DNA of 64,000 nucleotides from Motiliproteus sp047633175 (GCA_047633175.1 JBLIEQ010000001.1:248001-312000); one strand, 5' to 3'; positions 43,060-52,484 are shown, counted from the stretch's first letter. The notes: a model not told the origin generated them from the sequence alone. Numbers and translations: made by a program.

Positions 43060-44427
43060 TTAGCCCTGGGCAGCGTCTGTGAGCTTACTCAGTCTGGCGA
43101 CCACATCGGGTGCGGCGCGGAGACGAAAGAAGGCACCCGCCGTATCTGCGCGCTCTTCAAGCACGTCGCAGAAGGCGAAGATCTCGCCGCGCAACTCCTG
43201 TGCCGACCAGGGTAAAAAAATCTCGGATTCAATCAGGTCCTGTTGAACAACCCGCACTATCGCTTGATGCAACGCGGCTATATCGTCCGTATTACGGGCG
43301 CTAAGAACAATACAGTCGGGGTATTTGGCGTGCAGTTCCGCGGTACGCTCCTCTTGTGACACGGCGTCGTTCAGATAGTCGATCTTATTGAACACTCGAA
43401 TGCGCGGCACCGTATCGGCACCAATCTCGGCCAATACTTTGTCGGTGACTTCGAGCTGCGCCTCAAATCCGGGGTCGCCCGCGTCGATAACATGCAGCAA
43501 CAAGGAGGCGTTAAGAGCTTCGTCCAATGTTGACTTGAACGAGGCAACCAATCCGTGGGGCAGGTTTTTGATAAAACCAACCGTATCACTCACCAATACC
43601 TTAGGCACCGTCTCCGGTTGCAGGGTGCGTATCTTGGTGTCCAGCGTGGCAAACAGTTTATTGGCTACCAGCGCCTCCTTGCCCGTCAAGGCGCGCATCA
43701 GGGTCGATTTGCCGGCGTTGGTATAACCGACCAGCGCCACCTGAGCCAGCCCCGCCTGCTCCTGGCGCTGTGATCGCTGGGTATCGCGATTCGCCTCCAT
43801 GACATCGATCTCTTTCTGCAGCTCGGCAATACGATCACGCACCTTACGACTGTCCATCTGGCTCCGTGACTGTCCCGTACCGCGGCCACCCGCGCCGCTG
43901 CGCTGCCGTCCAGTCGGTCCGGCGCGCTTGGCCGCCTCACGCAGCCGCGGCGCCATATAGGTCAGCCGCGCAATCTCAACCTGCACCCTTGCTGCGTGGG
44001 AGCTGGCGTTGCGATGAAAAATCTCGAGGATGACCACCGTGCGATCCATTACCTCGCAACCGACTTCAACTTCAAGATTGAGCGCCTGGGACGGCGAGAT
44101 CTCATGGTCGACCAGAATATACTCGATTGAATCAGTAGCCTCCATCGGATCAGCCTGTGACGATGGTTCCGGGGCGGCTCGCTGGTCTTCGATGAACTGT
44201 CGTATCTCATCCCGTTTGCCGACGCCCATATACGCCGTCGGGTCGAAAGACGAACGCTTTTGGGTAAACTGACCGACCACCTCCAGCCCCAGGGTCTTTG
44301 CCAGGTCAGCCAACTCGGCCAACGATGACTCGAATTCAACATCGCTAACATTGTCTAATTGCACTGCGACGATCAGCGCACGCGGAAGGCATGGTTTTTC
44401 GGTGTTTGGCATGGGGTGACTACTCAT
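43060..44427 (-). CDS. hflX: HflX-family ribosome-associated GTPase
   Basis: The protein has 455 residues. The N-terminal HflX domain (VVGQFTQKRSSFDPTAYMGVGKRDEI, VDHEISPSQALNLE, VMDRTVVILEIFHRNA) is followed by the GTPase: VALVGYTNAGKSTLMRAL, DTVGFIKNLPHGL and NKIDYL. HflX splits stalled ribosomes. This one is not beside hfq but in the middle of the flagellar locus, so it may be a second copy. A 15-residue shorter start is possible. Confidence 0.92.
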   Translation of the reverse strand: MSSHPMPNTEKPCLPRALIVAVQLDNVSDVEFESSLAELADLAKTLGLEVVGQFTQKRSSFDPTAYMGVGKRDEIRQFIEDQRAAPEPSSQADPMEATDSIEYILVDHEISPSQALNLEVEVGCEVMDRTVVILEIFHRNASSHAARVQVEIARLTYMAPRLREAAKRAGPTGRQRSGAGGRGTGQSRSQMDSRKVRDRIAELQKEIDVMEANRDTQRSQRQEQAGLAQVALVGYTNAGKSTLMRALTGKEALVANKLFATLDTKIRTLQPETVPKVLVSDTVGFIKNLPHGLVASFKSTLDEALNASLLLHVIDAGDPGFEAQLEVTDKVLAEIGADTVPRIRVFNKIDYLNDAVSQEERTAELHAKYPDCIVLSARNTDDIAALHQAIVRVVQQDLIESEIFLPWSAQELRGEIFAFCDVLEERADTAGAFFRLRAAPDVVARLSKLTDAAQG

Positions 44428-44821
44428 GGATGGGCACGGACTTCAAAAGCGGACTCAAAAATAGCCTAACACGACCGGCCCTGTACACAACCCCTTAGCC
44501 GAGCGGTCGGCGGGCTCAGGCTTCTCAGCGGGGCCAGGCTTTCATGACGTAAGACTGGGATGCATCCCCGCCTACCGCGCCCTCTGTGCGTGAAAATATA
44601 TCTGCCCCCATTCCCGCAAGATCCACCCATCTTTTAACAACGTGACATAATGATACATTAGTGATACATATATTATATAATTCAATGTGGTACATATTTA
44701 AAGAAAAGTTCACTCCGTTTAACACCCCAAACTTGCCTTAGCCGATCAGCCTCTGCCCATATCATTCAATGATCAGTCTATTAACATTCAAAAAGTAACA
44801 TTGAAAAAGGATTTAAGCACC
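44428..44821. other. Long intergenic region between hflX and the autotransporter gene
   Basis: About 390 bp between divergent genes. It holds a REP-type piece (GTAAGACTGGGATGCA at 44549), a very AT-rich stretch around 44640-44700, and AAAAAGG just before the autotransporter start. No reliable promoter pair or RNA gene was recognised. Confidence 0.5.
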
Positions 44822-46810
44822 ATGTCAGCTCTTAAACCTGCGTCCCTCGTACTGGTTGGCCTCTTTGCCAGCGGCACCGTCCATGCGGAAAATAGCCTCA
44901 CTTTCATAGAGCCTCAGGAAAACTGGCAATACACCGAGGGCTATGGCATGAGCGCGGATGGCTCGGTGGTGGTGGGTTCTGGCTATACCAACTCAGACCA
45001 ACAAGCCTTCCGCTGGACACAAGACAGCTTCGTCGGTTTAGGGGATTTCGAGGGCGGGGATTTTTCTAGCTATGCCTATGGCGTTAGTGCGAATGGCGCG
45101 GTGGTGGTGGGTCAAGGCAGCACCAGCAATGGCAGCGAAGCCTTCCGCTGGACAGCCGAGGACGGCATGGTCGGCTTAGGTGGGTATAATAGCTCCGCCA
45201 AGGCTGTCAGTGCGGATGGCTCTGTGGTGGTGGGTTCCTATGACGATTATAGTGATAACTCACAAGCCTTCCGCTGGACAAAAGACGGCATGGTCGATCT
45301 AGTTTACTTCGCTGCAGGAGATTACTATAGCAGCGCCTCAGACGTCAGTGCAGATGGCTCTGTGGTGGTGGGTAACAGTGGCAGTTATTATTTTTCATCT
45401 GCCGTCATCTGGAAAGAAGATGGCAGCATGGTCCACTTAGGGGTATTACCTGGCGGGTCTTACGGTGGCAGCGCCAATGCTGTCAGCGCGGATGGCACGG
45501 TGGTGGTGGGTCAAAGTGACAACGGCAATGGCAACGAGGCCTTCCGCTGGACCGCCGAGGACGGCATGGTCGGCTTAGGCATGTTGGATACAGCGACATC
45601 AGGCTATGCCATGGATGTGAGTGCGGATGGCGCGGTGGTAGTGGGTACCAATAATACCACCGATGGCTCAGTGGCCTTTCGCTGGACACCCGAGGGCGGC
45701 ATGGTGAGCGTCGTCGACTGGTTGGACAGCGCCAGTATAGATACCACAGGACTTCCTAGGATCAGCAGGGCAACGGCAGTGAGTGACGATGGTTATACCC
45801 TGCTGGGTAATGCCGGGAGTGCTGGAGCCTTTATAGCCAGAGCAGGCGCTCCCGAAGCTTCTGGGATTGTAGTGCTCGAAGACCTAAGCCAGAGCATGAG
45901 CCAGGCGCATTCCACCAGCAGCCAGATGGCAAGCTTAACGGGCGTCATGCTCAATGGCGCACACCATAGAACCCTCAGCGACATGGCGGTGGGCAATGGC
46001 CGCAATTGCGCCTGGGTGAGCGGTGATCTGGGCGCTAACTGGGGGCAACAGCGGGGCGCTTCCGGCTTAGCCGAGGTTGGCGTTTGTCGTGATCTGAGTG
46101 AACAGGGTATCCGTATCGGTGCCGGGGTGGGTGTTAGCTTTGCTAATCTGCGTCTGGCCAACGAGGGTCGTAATAAACTTGCAGGCCAGTACGCCGTTGC
46201 TGAACTCGATTGGCAAATGCCCGACAGTCCTCTGCTCTTGTCTGTGCTGGGCAGTTATGGCCAGTGGGACGCAGAGCTGACACGGGGCTATGCGGTCGCA
46301 GGTACGACAACCTCGAAAGGGGAAACCGATATTAATGCCTATGCCCTTAGAACCCGGCTCGACTGGCAAGACGCGTTCAACATAGGCCAGATGAGCGTTA
46401 GTCCTCGCATTGCCTATACGGTACTGCACACCAAGATTGACGGCTATCAAGAACAAGGCGGCTCTGCGCCTGCCAACTTCCAGGACCAAAGCCACCGCGG
46501 CCAAGAGTTACGTCTAGGCTTCACCGGCGAATACCCGTTCAATCATAAAACCACCCTGCTCGGTCATCTGGAAGCCGTGCACCGCTTTGATAGTAACGCC
46601 GCCAGTATTAGTGGCAACATCAATGCATTAGGCGCCGGCGTAGGTTTTAGCCAGGCAGGGAATGCTATTGAGCAGAACTGGGGCCGCCTGGGTGCCGAAG
46701 TCAATTATCAACTAACAGCAACCAGCCGTATCAGCGCCAGCAGCTTTATCGCCACTAGAGGGGAAGACGCGGATGCCACCGCCGCCATCAGCGTACAGTT
46801 TGCATTTTAA
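44822..46810 (+). CDS. Autotransporter with HAF-type repeats
   Basis: The protein has 662 residues from the ATG at 44822; a TTG seven codons upstream is the alternative. A signal peptide (PASLVLVGLFASGTVHA) is followed by six or seven repeats of about 45 residues with the core SADGSVVVG...AFRWT..DGMVGLG (about residues 40-340), the HAF repeat pattern. The last 280 residues form an autotransporter beta-barrel ending ISVQFAF, with the terminal Phe needed for outer-membrane insertion. The passenger probably forms a beta-propeller at the surface; ligand unknown. It is unrelated to flagella and lies between hflX and iadA. Confidence 0.85.
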   Translation: MSALKPASLVLVGLFASGTVHAENSLTFIEPQENWQYTEGYGMSADGSVVVGSGYTNSDQQAFRWTQDSFVGLGDFEGGDFSSYAYGVSANGAVVVGQGSTSNGSEAFRWTAEDGMVGLGGYNSSAKAVSADGSVVVGSYDDYSDNSQAFRWTKDGMVDLVYFAAGDYYSSASDVSADGSVVVGNSGSYYFSSAVIWKEDGSMVHLGVLPGGSYGGSANAVSADGTVVVGQSDNGNGNEAFRWTAEDGMVGLGMLDTATSGYAMDVSADGAVVVGTNNTTDGSVAFRWTPEGGMVSVVDWLDSASIDTTGLPRISRATAVSDDGYTLLGNAGSAGAFIARAGAPEASGIVVLEDLSQSMSQAHSTSSQMASLTGVMLNGAHHRTLSDMAVGNGRNCAWVSGDLGANWGQQRGASGLAEVGVCRDLSEQGIRIGAGVGVSFANLRLANEGRNKLAGQYAVAELDWQMPDSPLLLSVLGSYGQWDAELTRGYAVAGTTTSKGETDINAYALRTRLDWQDAFNIGQMSVSPRIAYTVLHTKIDGYQEQGGSAPANFQDQSHRGQELRLGFTGEYPFNHKTTLLGHLEAVHRFDSNAASISGNINALGAGVGFSQAGNAIEQNWGRLGAEVNYQLTATSRISASSFIATRGEDADATAAISVQFAF

Positions 46811-46869
46811 AGGTGCTGTTCCCGTTAGTTGTTGCGGCAGTTAATTGGGGGGGGGCTCAGCCTCCTATA

Positions 46870-48018
46870 TCAGTGGATCTCCTGATAAATATTTCTACCC
46901 CGAGACCAGACGCTGTTAACGGCCCACCGCGCCTTATCAATCAATACAATATCGGCATCTTTCCCCACCGCAATCTGACCTTTCTGAGAAAGATCGAGAA
47001 TCCTGGCCGGATTGACAGTGACACAGGGAAGTACCTGCTCGAGAGGAATGCCCAGGTCGACTACCGACTGACGAAGCACTTTGAAGAGGCTGGAGATCTC
47101 ACCCGCTTTGAGGCCCACCAGGCGACCCTTGGCATCGAATTCTGGCAGGCTGGCGTTGGCATCCGAGCTGAAGCTAATCTGAGACACCGGTAGATCCCGG
47201 TGGATGGCCCTGTCCAGAGCCTCGGCACAGGCAATCCAGCCCTGGGCAAGGAGTTCAGGGGGAGTGCTGGCCGTAAAATCGATCATGCCACCGCGCTGAA
47301 TAAAGTCAAAGCCGGCCTCAAGCAAGGACTCAGTCCGGTTGATATGGGTGGGGTAAAACTGTTGTATGGGCAGATCTGTTTGCGCGACCACCCGATTAAT
47401 CAGGTTTAACTGTTCTTTACCATCGCCAAGATGGCAATACACGATGCCTTTTTTGCCCGCGATCATTCCGGCGACTCGCGCCTCAGAGGTGACTCGGGCC
47501 AGCTCATGCACGCTTAACTGAGACCCACGGTGATCGGCGATGGCGATCTCACCCACACCCAGAATTTCTGGGATATAAATAATGTCTGTGCTGATGGCTC
47601 CGGTTAGCGTCGTTGCCGGAAAATGATACGACCCTGTGTAGAAATAGGTCGTCAAGCCTTGTTCGGAGAGTTCCCGGGATTTAGCGAGCAGATTAGAGAG
47701 CGTCCGGGTGACCGCGTCGGTACCCAACGCACCCACCATCGTCGTGGTTCCAGAGGAGGCCGCTTCTGCGAAGTTCAACTCTGGGGTTCGAGTGGTAAAG
47801 CCGCCTTCACCGCCTCCCCCGCAGAAATGCACCAGACTATCGACAAAACCCGGCACGGCGATGAGGCCTTGCGCATCATAGCTGTTGAGATAAGGCCCGA
47901 CGGGCAGCCTGTCCTTCGGATCAAGAATGGCCAGAATGCGTTCGCCGGCAACAAGCAGGTGCTTTATCCCAAGTGGCTGAGGGCTATAAAGATCGACATT
48001 TTTAATCAGGGTGAGCAT
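46870..48018 (-). CDS. iadA: Isoaspartyl dipeptidase (beta-aspartyl peptidase)
   Basis: The protein has 382 residues of the amidohydrolase family. GFVDSLVHFCGGGGEGGFTTRTPEL replaces the usual HxH-type metal site (IadA has HIHGGGGE; here Val-His-Phe-Cys). VYCHLGDGK, PTHINR and SFSSDANASLPEF match IadA. The first metal motif is therefore altered (LVHFCGGGGE), so full activity is uncertain. IadA cleaves isoaspartyl dipeptides from damaged proteins. It ends 60 bp from the convergent autotransporter gene. Confidence 0.9.
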   Translation of the reverse strand: MLTLIKNVDLYSPQPLGIKHLLVAGERILAILDPKDRLPVGPYLNSYDAQGLIAVPGFVDSLVHFCGGGGEGGFTTRTPELNFAEAASSGTTTMVGALGTDAVTRTLSNLLAKSRELSEQGLTTYFYTGSYHFPATTLTGAISTDIIYIPEILGVGEIAIADHRGSQLSVHELARVTSEARVAGMIAGKKGIVYCHLGDGKEQLNLINRVVAQTDLPIQQFYPTHINRTESLLEAGFDFIQRGGMIDFTASTPPELLAQGWIACAEALDRAIHRDLPVSQISFSSDANASLPEFDAKGRLVGLKAGEISSLFKVLRQSVVDLGIPLEQVLPCVTVNPARILDLSQKGQIAVGKDADIVLIDKARWAVNSVWSRGRNIYQEIH

Positions 48019-48116
48019 AGAGATCTGTCCAACATGGGGTCAGGCTTTCATAATTTGATATTATTTATGATAAGAGAATAAGGGGGCGCTGGCTTGTGCA
48101 GGTTCGCACCAATAAT

Positions 48117-48147
48117 TGCCGGGATTCCATCCCAGCCTACCGCGCTA
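48117..48147. repeat. REP-type repeat between flhB and iadA
   Basis: Read on the minus strand this contains GTAGGCTGGGATG followed by GAATCCCGGCA, the same core as at 27360, 28577 and 44549. It is in the 153-bp gap between iadA and flhB. Confidence 0.65.
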
Positions 48148-48171
48148 CAGGGCCTTATAATAAAGGCCGAA

Positions 48172-49305
48172 TCAATCGTGCTTCAACTCATCGGGAATCG
48201 CGTAATCGTCAGGCTGACCCGGCTTGGGGGCACGCCGCGCGCGGTATTCGCGCAGCTGGTAAACGTAGGCGAGCACCTGCGCCACCGCCATATAGAGGCC
48301 TTCGGGAATCTCGGCATCAAGCTTGGTATTAAAGTAGATCGCCCGCGCCAAGGGGGGAGCGATCAGCATCGGAATATCATGCGCCACGGCGATTTCCCTG
48401 ATTTTCAGCGCGGTCTGATCGACGCCCTTGGCGATCAGCATGGGGGCTCCTGCCCCCCCTTCACTGTACTTCAGGGCGACAGAATAGTGCTCGGGGTTGG
48501 TGATAATGACGTCCGCCTTGGGCACTTCGCTCATCATCCGTCGTTGTGACATCTCATACTGCAACTGCCGGATACGCCCTTTGACCTCGGGCTTACCCTC
48601 GGTGTTTTTCATCTCATCCTTGACCTCTTGCAGGGTCATCTTGAGCTTTTTATTATGATCGTGTAGTTGAAAGGGGATATCTACCGCCGCGATCAGGATC
48701 ATAGTGGCGCACATCCACAGGATGGCCCAACTCAGCACATCCAGGCCATGGCGCATCGCCGGTACCATCTGTTCATTGCCGATGCTGAGCAGGTCCGGCT
48801 GCTGCATCAATAGAATCACCACACAGAGCGACCCTACCACCAGAAATTTCGCTAGGGCTTTAATCAATTCAATCAGCGCCTTAAGCGCAAACATCCGTTT
48901 GAGTCCGGCCAGCGGATTCATCCGGCTGGCCTTGGGCGCCATCGCCTTCATACTGAAGTTCCAGCCGCCCAGTGCTATAGGGCCGATAATAGCCGCGATA
49001 AAAACCACCGCATAAAAAGCCATAACTGCCCACAGCATCTCGGTCACCGCCGCTCCCAGATGCTCGAACATCATCGCCGGATCAAACAGATCGCGCCGAT
49101 CAAGATCGAAATTTCTGCGCATCACGCGCTCCAGACCGAGTCCGATCCGCGGTCCAAACACCATCAAACCAATCGCAGCCGCCAGCAGCAATACGGTGGT
49201 GGTCAGCTCCTTAGAGCGGGCTATATCGCCCTTGTCTTTCGCGTCCTTAAGACGCTTGGCCGTGGGCTCTTCTGTTTTTTCCTGACCTGTTTCTTCTTCA
49301 GCCAT
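48172..49305 (-). CDS. flhB: Flagellar export switch protein FlhB
   Basis: The protein has 377 residues. It begins MAEEETGQEKTEEPTAKRLKDAKDKGDIARSK, has four membrane helices and a cytoplasmic C-terminus. The autocleavage motif is TNPEHYSVALKY at 269-280, i.e. NPEH in place of the usual NPTH. The start at 49305 is the third of three nested start regions: two duplicated 5' ends lie upstream (49298-49475). It switches export from hook to filament proteins. Confidence 0.95.
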   Translation of the reverse strand: MAEEETGQEKTEEPTAKRLKDAKDKGDIARSKELTTTVLLLAAAIGLMVFGPRIGLGLERVMRRNFDLDRRDLFDPAMMFEHLGAAVTEMLWAVMAFYAVVFIAAIIGPIALGGWNFSMKAMAPKASRMNPLAGLKRMFALKALIELIKALAKFLVVGSLCVVILLMQQPDLLSIGNEQMVPAMRHGLDVLSWAILWMCATMILIAAVDIPFQLHDHNKKLKMTLQEVKDEMKNTEGKPEVKGRIRQLQYEMSQRRMMSEVPKADVIITNPEHYSVALKYSEGGAGAPMLIAKGVDQTALKIREIAVAHDIPMLIAPPLARAIYFNTKLDAEIPEGLYMAVAQVLAYVYQLREYRARRAPKPGQPDDYAIPDELKHD

Positions 49306-49475
49306 AACTAAGTAGCCCGCTCTTTAGAGCGAGCAATATCCCGCTCTTCATTTCTTTCGCGTCCTTAAGACGCTTGGCCGTGGGCTCTTCTGTTTTTTCC
49401 TGACCTGTTTCTTCTTCAGCCATGCTATAGAATCAACTCGGTTTTTTCCTGATCCGTTTTTTCTACTTCAGCCAT
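49298..49475 (-). pseudogene. Two duplicated flhB 5' fragments forming short upstream ORFs
   Basis: A first ATG at 49475, one base after the fliR stop, reads MAEVEKTDQEKTELIL and stops at 49425. A second ATG at 49423 reads MAEEETGQEKTEEPTAKRLKDA..., identical in DNA to the real flhB start for about 70 bases, then shifts frame and stops at 49298 on the TGA inside the true ATGGCTGAA. So 41-codon and 16-codon leaders precede flhB, each one stop-restart apart. Confidence 0.88.
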
Positions 49476-49476
49476 G

Positions 49477-50256
49477 TTAGGAGGCTCCCACCAACAGACG
49501 GCTGACGTAGCTCAGCACCTGCTCTGACAGGAGCTGGTACTGGCCCAGGAATCCTCCCAGGCTGACCCAGGTAATAAACAGGCCGAACAGCATGGTAAAA
49601 GGAAAGCCGATGGCGAAGATATTCAGCTGGGGGGCGGCCTTGGTCATGATGCCGAAGGCAAAATTGACGATCAGCAGCGCGATCACCGCTGGCAGGGCCA
49701 GCAGCAGCCCACCGGCAAACATCCAGCTGCCCGCCGATGCGACCTGCCATAGCACGGAACCGGGCAACGTCTCTCCGACCGGCAGCATATAAAAACTACC
49801 GACGATCACATCGATCAGCACCAGATGACCGTCCATTGCCAGAAACAGCATCATCACCAACATCAGATACAGCTGCGATAGCACCACCACCGTGACCCCG
49901 TTCGTCGGATCTGAGGTAGACGCGAACCCTAAACCCATCTGCGATGAGATCAGCTGGGCGGCGACAATAAACACCTGAAACAGTACCTGGACGATAAAAC
50001 CCAGCGCAGTCCCTATCAGCATCTGCTGCACCACGATCATAAAGGCCGCAGGGGAAAGCCCCTCATAGACAGGCATCGGCGGCAGCAGGGGGGCGACCAG
50101 CATAGTGACTACCACCGCCAGCCCCAACCGAATCCGTGCAGGCACCAGCTGGGTACCCAATACCGGCACCGCCATAAAGAAGCTAGTGATTCTAAACAGC
50201 GGCCACATAAAGCGATTCATCCACTCCACCAGTTCGGGAATACTCAGCTCAAGCAT
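49477..50256 (-). CDS. fliR: Flagellar export protein FliR
   Basis: The protein has 259 residues, strongly hydrophobic. LVEWMNRFMWPLFRITSFFMAVPVLGTQLVPARIRLGLA and the GFASTSDPTNGVTVVVLSQLY region are typical. It forms the export gate with FliP and FliQ. A gap of 73 bp separates it from fliQ. Confidence 0.96.
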   Translation of the reverse strand: MLELSIPELVEWMNRFMWPLFRITSFFMAVPVLGTQLVPARIRLGLAVVVTMLVAPLLPPMPVYEGLSPAAFMIVVQQMLIGTALGFIVQVLFQVFIVAAQLISSQMGLGFASTSDPTNGVTVVVLSQLYLMLVMMLFLAMDGHLVLIDVIVGSFYMLPVGETLPGSVLWQVASAGSWMFAGGLLLALPAVIALLIVNFAFGIMTKAAPQLNIFAIGFPFTMLFGLFITWVSLGGFLGQYQLLSEQVLSYVSRLLVGAS

Positions 50257-50329
50257 GCGCTAACCCGGCCGATCAGCAGGGAGAGGCAGTGACGCTGGAC
50301 GCTCTGGGATAGCTGGTTTAATCATTGCC

Positions 50330-50599
50330 CTAACCGATCAGAAAGGGGATGTTGTAGAAGAGGAAATTGAAATAATCGGTGATCTCGGAAACGATCCAGG
50401 GCCCCGTCCACATCAGAGTCGCGATGGTCATCAGAAAGCGCGGTAAAAAACTCAGGGTCTGCTCATTAATCTGCGTGGCCGCCTGAAAGGTTGCGATCAA
50501 CAAACCCAATAGCAGACTGGGCACGATCAGCACCGCGACGATCACGATGATCAGAAAGAAGGCTTCCCGATACAGATCCAATACCACTTCGGGCGTCAT
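50330..50599 (-). CDS. fliQ: Flagellar export protein FliQ
   Basis: The protein has 89 residues from the ATG at 50599, five bases after GAGGAGG. Two membrane hairpins: FFLIIVIVAVLIVPSLLLGLLIATFQAATQINEQTLSFLPR is the family signature. The frame reads on into fliP for 24 more residues, which were discarded. Confidence 0.96.
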   Translation of the reverse strand: MTPEVVLDLYREAFFLIIVIVAVLIVPSLLLGLLIATFQAATQINEQTLSFLPRFLMTIATLMWTGPWIVSEITDYFNFLFYNIPFLIG

Positions 50600-50609
50600 A
50601 TCAGCCTCC

Positions 50610-51350
50610 TCAGGTGCCGAAACTGGCGGCCAGGGTGCCGATAACCATCGCCCAACCATCGACCAGCACAAACAGCATTATCTTAAACGGCAACGAGATA
50701 ATGACCGGTGATAACATCATCATCCCCATCGCCATCAACACACTGGCGACCACCATATCGATAATCAAAAACGGGATATACAGCATAAAACCGATCTGGA
50801 ACGCGGTCTTCAGCTCACTGGTCACAAACGCGGGCACCAGAATACTCAGCGGCAGATCTTCAGGCGACTGGAAGGGCCCTCGTCCCGAGATCCGCACAAA
50901 CAGGGCGACATCGTTCTCGCGCGTCTGCCTGAGCATAAAACTATGAAAAGGCTGTACCGCAGCCTCAAGTGTCTCGAGCGTGGTCAGCTCCTCATTCAGA
51001 TAGGGCTGTACCGCCTCGGCATTCACCCGCTCCAACACCGGCGTCATAATAAAGAACGTCAGAAACAGCGCCAGCCCGACCATGATCTGGTTCGAGGGTG
51101 TCGACTGCAACCCCAGTGCCTGACGCAGGATAGCGAAGACGATGATGATGCGCGTAAAGGAGGTCATCATCATGATGATCGCCGGCAGGAACGTCAGCAT
51201 CGTCATCAGGATAAGAATCTGCAGCGTTACCGAGTAGTTTTGCGAACCATCGGCACCCGTGGTGAGCGTCACCGCCTCGATACCACCCGGCGCGGCCAGG
51301 GCCACAGCAGATAGCAGCGCCAGAAGCACAGCCAGCGCCCCCCTGATCAT
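50610..51350 (-). CDS. fliP: Flagellar export protein FliP
   Basis: The protein has 246 residues from the ATG at 51350, with GGGAG five bases upstream and a signal peptide (IRGALAVLLALLSAVALA). ATGs at 51380 and 51392 are alternatives. SVTLQILILMTMLTFLPAIIMMMTSFTRIIIVFAILRQALG and the GWAMVIGTLAASF end are conserved. It is the core of the export gate. Confidence 0.96.
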   Translation of the reverse strand: MIRGALAVLLALLSAVALAAPGGIEAVTLTTGADGSQNYSVTLQILILMTMLTFLPAIIMMMTSFTRIIIVFAILRQALGLQSTPSNQIMVGLALFLTFFIMTPVLERVNAEAVQPYLNEELTTLETLEAAVQPFHSFMLRQTRENDVALFVRISGRGPFQSPEDLPLSILVPAFVTSELKTAFQIGFMLYIPFLIIDMVVASVLMAMGMMMLSPVIISLPFKIMLFVLVDGWAMVIGTLAASFGT

Positions 51351-51372
51351 TAATCTCCCAAATACCCCGTTT

Positions 51373-51927
51373 TTAAACATCGGCAGCGCCATCGCTCGAG
51401 TCCCCGGTCGACGACTTAGCCTTGGCCTTAGCGCGCTGCAACCACTGAGCGAAGGGAGGATGGGTCGCCGCAGGCACCTCAATCAGCGGTTCTTCAAAGC
51501 TCTGCAGCAGATTCACGCGCCCTGGCGCCACCCCCAGCAGTAACTGCTGGGAACCGGCCTGCACCAGCACCACACGTTCACGGGTACTCAGGGGCAGGGT
51601 TGCAACGACCCTGAGTCCCTGCTGCGAAAAACCGCCCGCCACCCCCGTGCGCCGCACCAGCCAGGCAAGCCCCATAAAGATGAGTAATACCAGCACCAAG
51701 CCGGCGAGCAACTGCCCCAGCACTGTAAAATCAAAGCCTTCGACGACCCGGCTGGCCGGCGCCGGTCTGACCAGCGCGACGCTCTTAGCCGCATCAGAAA
51801 GAGCAGCACCAGAAACCGCAGCACTGGAAACAGCACTAGAAACAGTACTGGAGACCGCACCGGAAACCGCGCTAAAGACAGGGCTTGACCAGAGCCCGGC
51901 GATAAACACTCCGCAGCATCGAATCAA
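51373..51927 (-). CDS. fliO: Flagellar biosynthesis protein FliO
   Basis: The protein has 184 residues from a TTG start that overlaps the fliN stop (TTGA), with AGGA seven bases upstream. A Ser/Ala/Val-rich N-terminus (a repetitive stretch near residues 20-45) precedes one membrane helix (LLAGLVLVLLIFMGLAWLVRR) and LRVVATLPLSTRERVVLVQAGSQQLLLGVAPG. FliO helps FliP assemble. Confidence 0.9.
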   Translation of the reverse strand: MIRCCGVFIAGLWSSPVFSAVSGAVSSTVSSAVSSAAVSGAALSDAAKSVALVRPAPASRVVEGFDFTVLGQLLAGLVLVLLIFMGLAWLVRRTGVAGGFSQQGLRVVATLPLSTRERVVLVQAGSQQLLLGVAPGRVNLLQSFEEPLIEVPAATHPPFAQWLQRAKAKAKSSTGDSSDGAADV

Positions 51928-52394
51928 CGCAGTTTCCTGATCCGTTCTGATGGACTGACCACATCGGTCAGGCGTATCCCGAAGCGATCATTCACCACCA
52001 CCACCTCGCCATGGGCGATCAGCGTCCCGTTAACCCGCACATCCAGCGGCTCGCCGGCCAGCCGGTCCAGCTCGATCACCGAGCCCTGACTCAACTGAAG
52101 CAGGTTGCGGATAGCGATCTCGGTACTCCCCACTTCCATCGTCAGGCTGACCGGGATATCGAGAATGACATCCAGATCCGGATTATCACTCCCTGACTGC
52201 GGTCGTGAATCATCGACCAGTTCATTAAGACCTACCGCCTGGGCCCCAGGCGCGACGTCCTGCTCGGCCATCGCCTGCGCCCAGACATCGTCCTCACCAC
52301 TGCCCCCTGAGGCTTCCTTGTCCTCTATTGCGGAGGCCCACTCATCCGCCATCGCCTGCTCTTCAGACTTGGGCGTCTCTTTCTTGTCACTCAT
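51924..52394 (-). CDS. fliN: Flagellar motor switch protein FliN
   Basis: The protein has 156 residues. A long acidic N-terminal tail (about 70 residues) is followed by the SpoA fold: LDVILDIPVSLTMEVGSTEIAIRNLLQLSQGSVIELDRLAGEPLDVRVNGTLIAHGEVVVV. It forms the C-ring base with FliM. Confidence 0.96.
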   Translation of the reverse strand: MSDKKETPKSEEQAMADEWASAIEDKEASGGSGEDDVWAQAMAEQDVAPGAQAVGLNELVDDSRPQSGSDNPDLDVILDIPVSLTMEVGSTEIAIRNLLQLSQGSVIELDRLAGEPLDVRVNGTLIAHGEVVVVNDRFGIRLTDVVSPSERIRKLR

Positions 52395-52484
52395 GCCACA
52401 GCACTCTCAAGAAAACTACCTGAATTAGCCACCTGATTCAGCCTCCTGAACCAACCACCTGAACCCGCCATCAACCGACGACGG

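Noticed and set aside
44525..44725. Small frame in the gap before the autotransporter gene
   Set aside because: It reads through a REP piece and AT-rich DNA, with no ribosome site or recognisable sequence.
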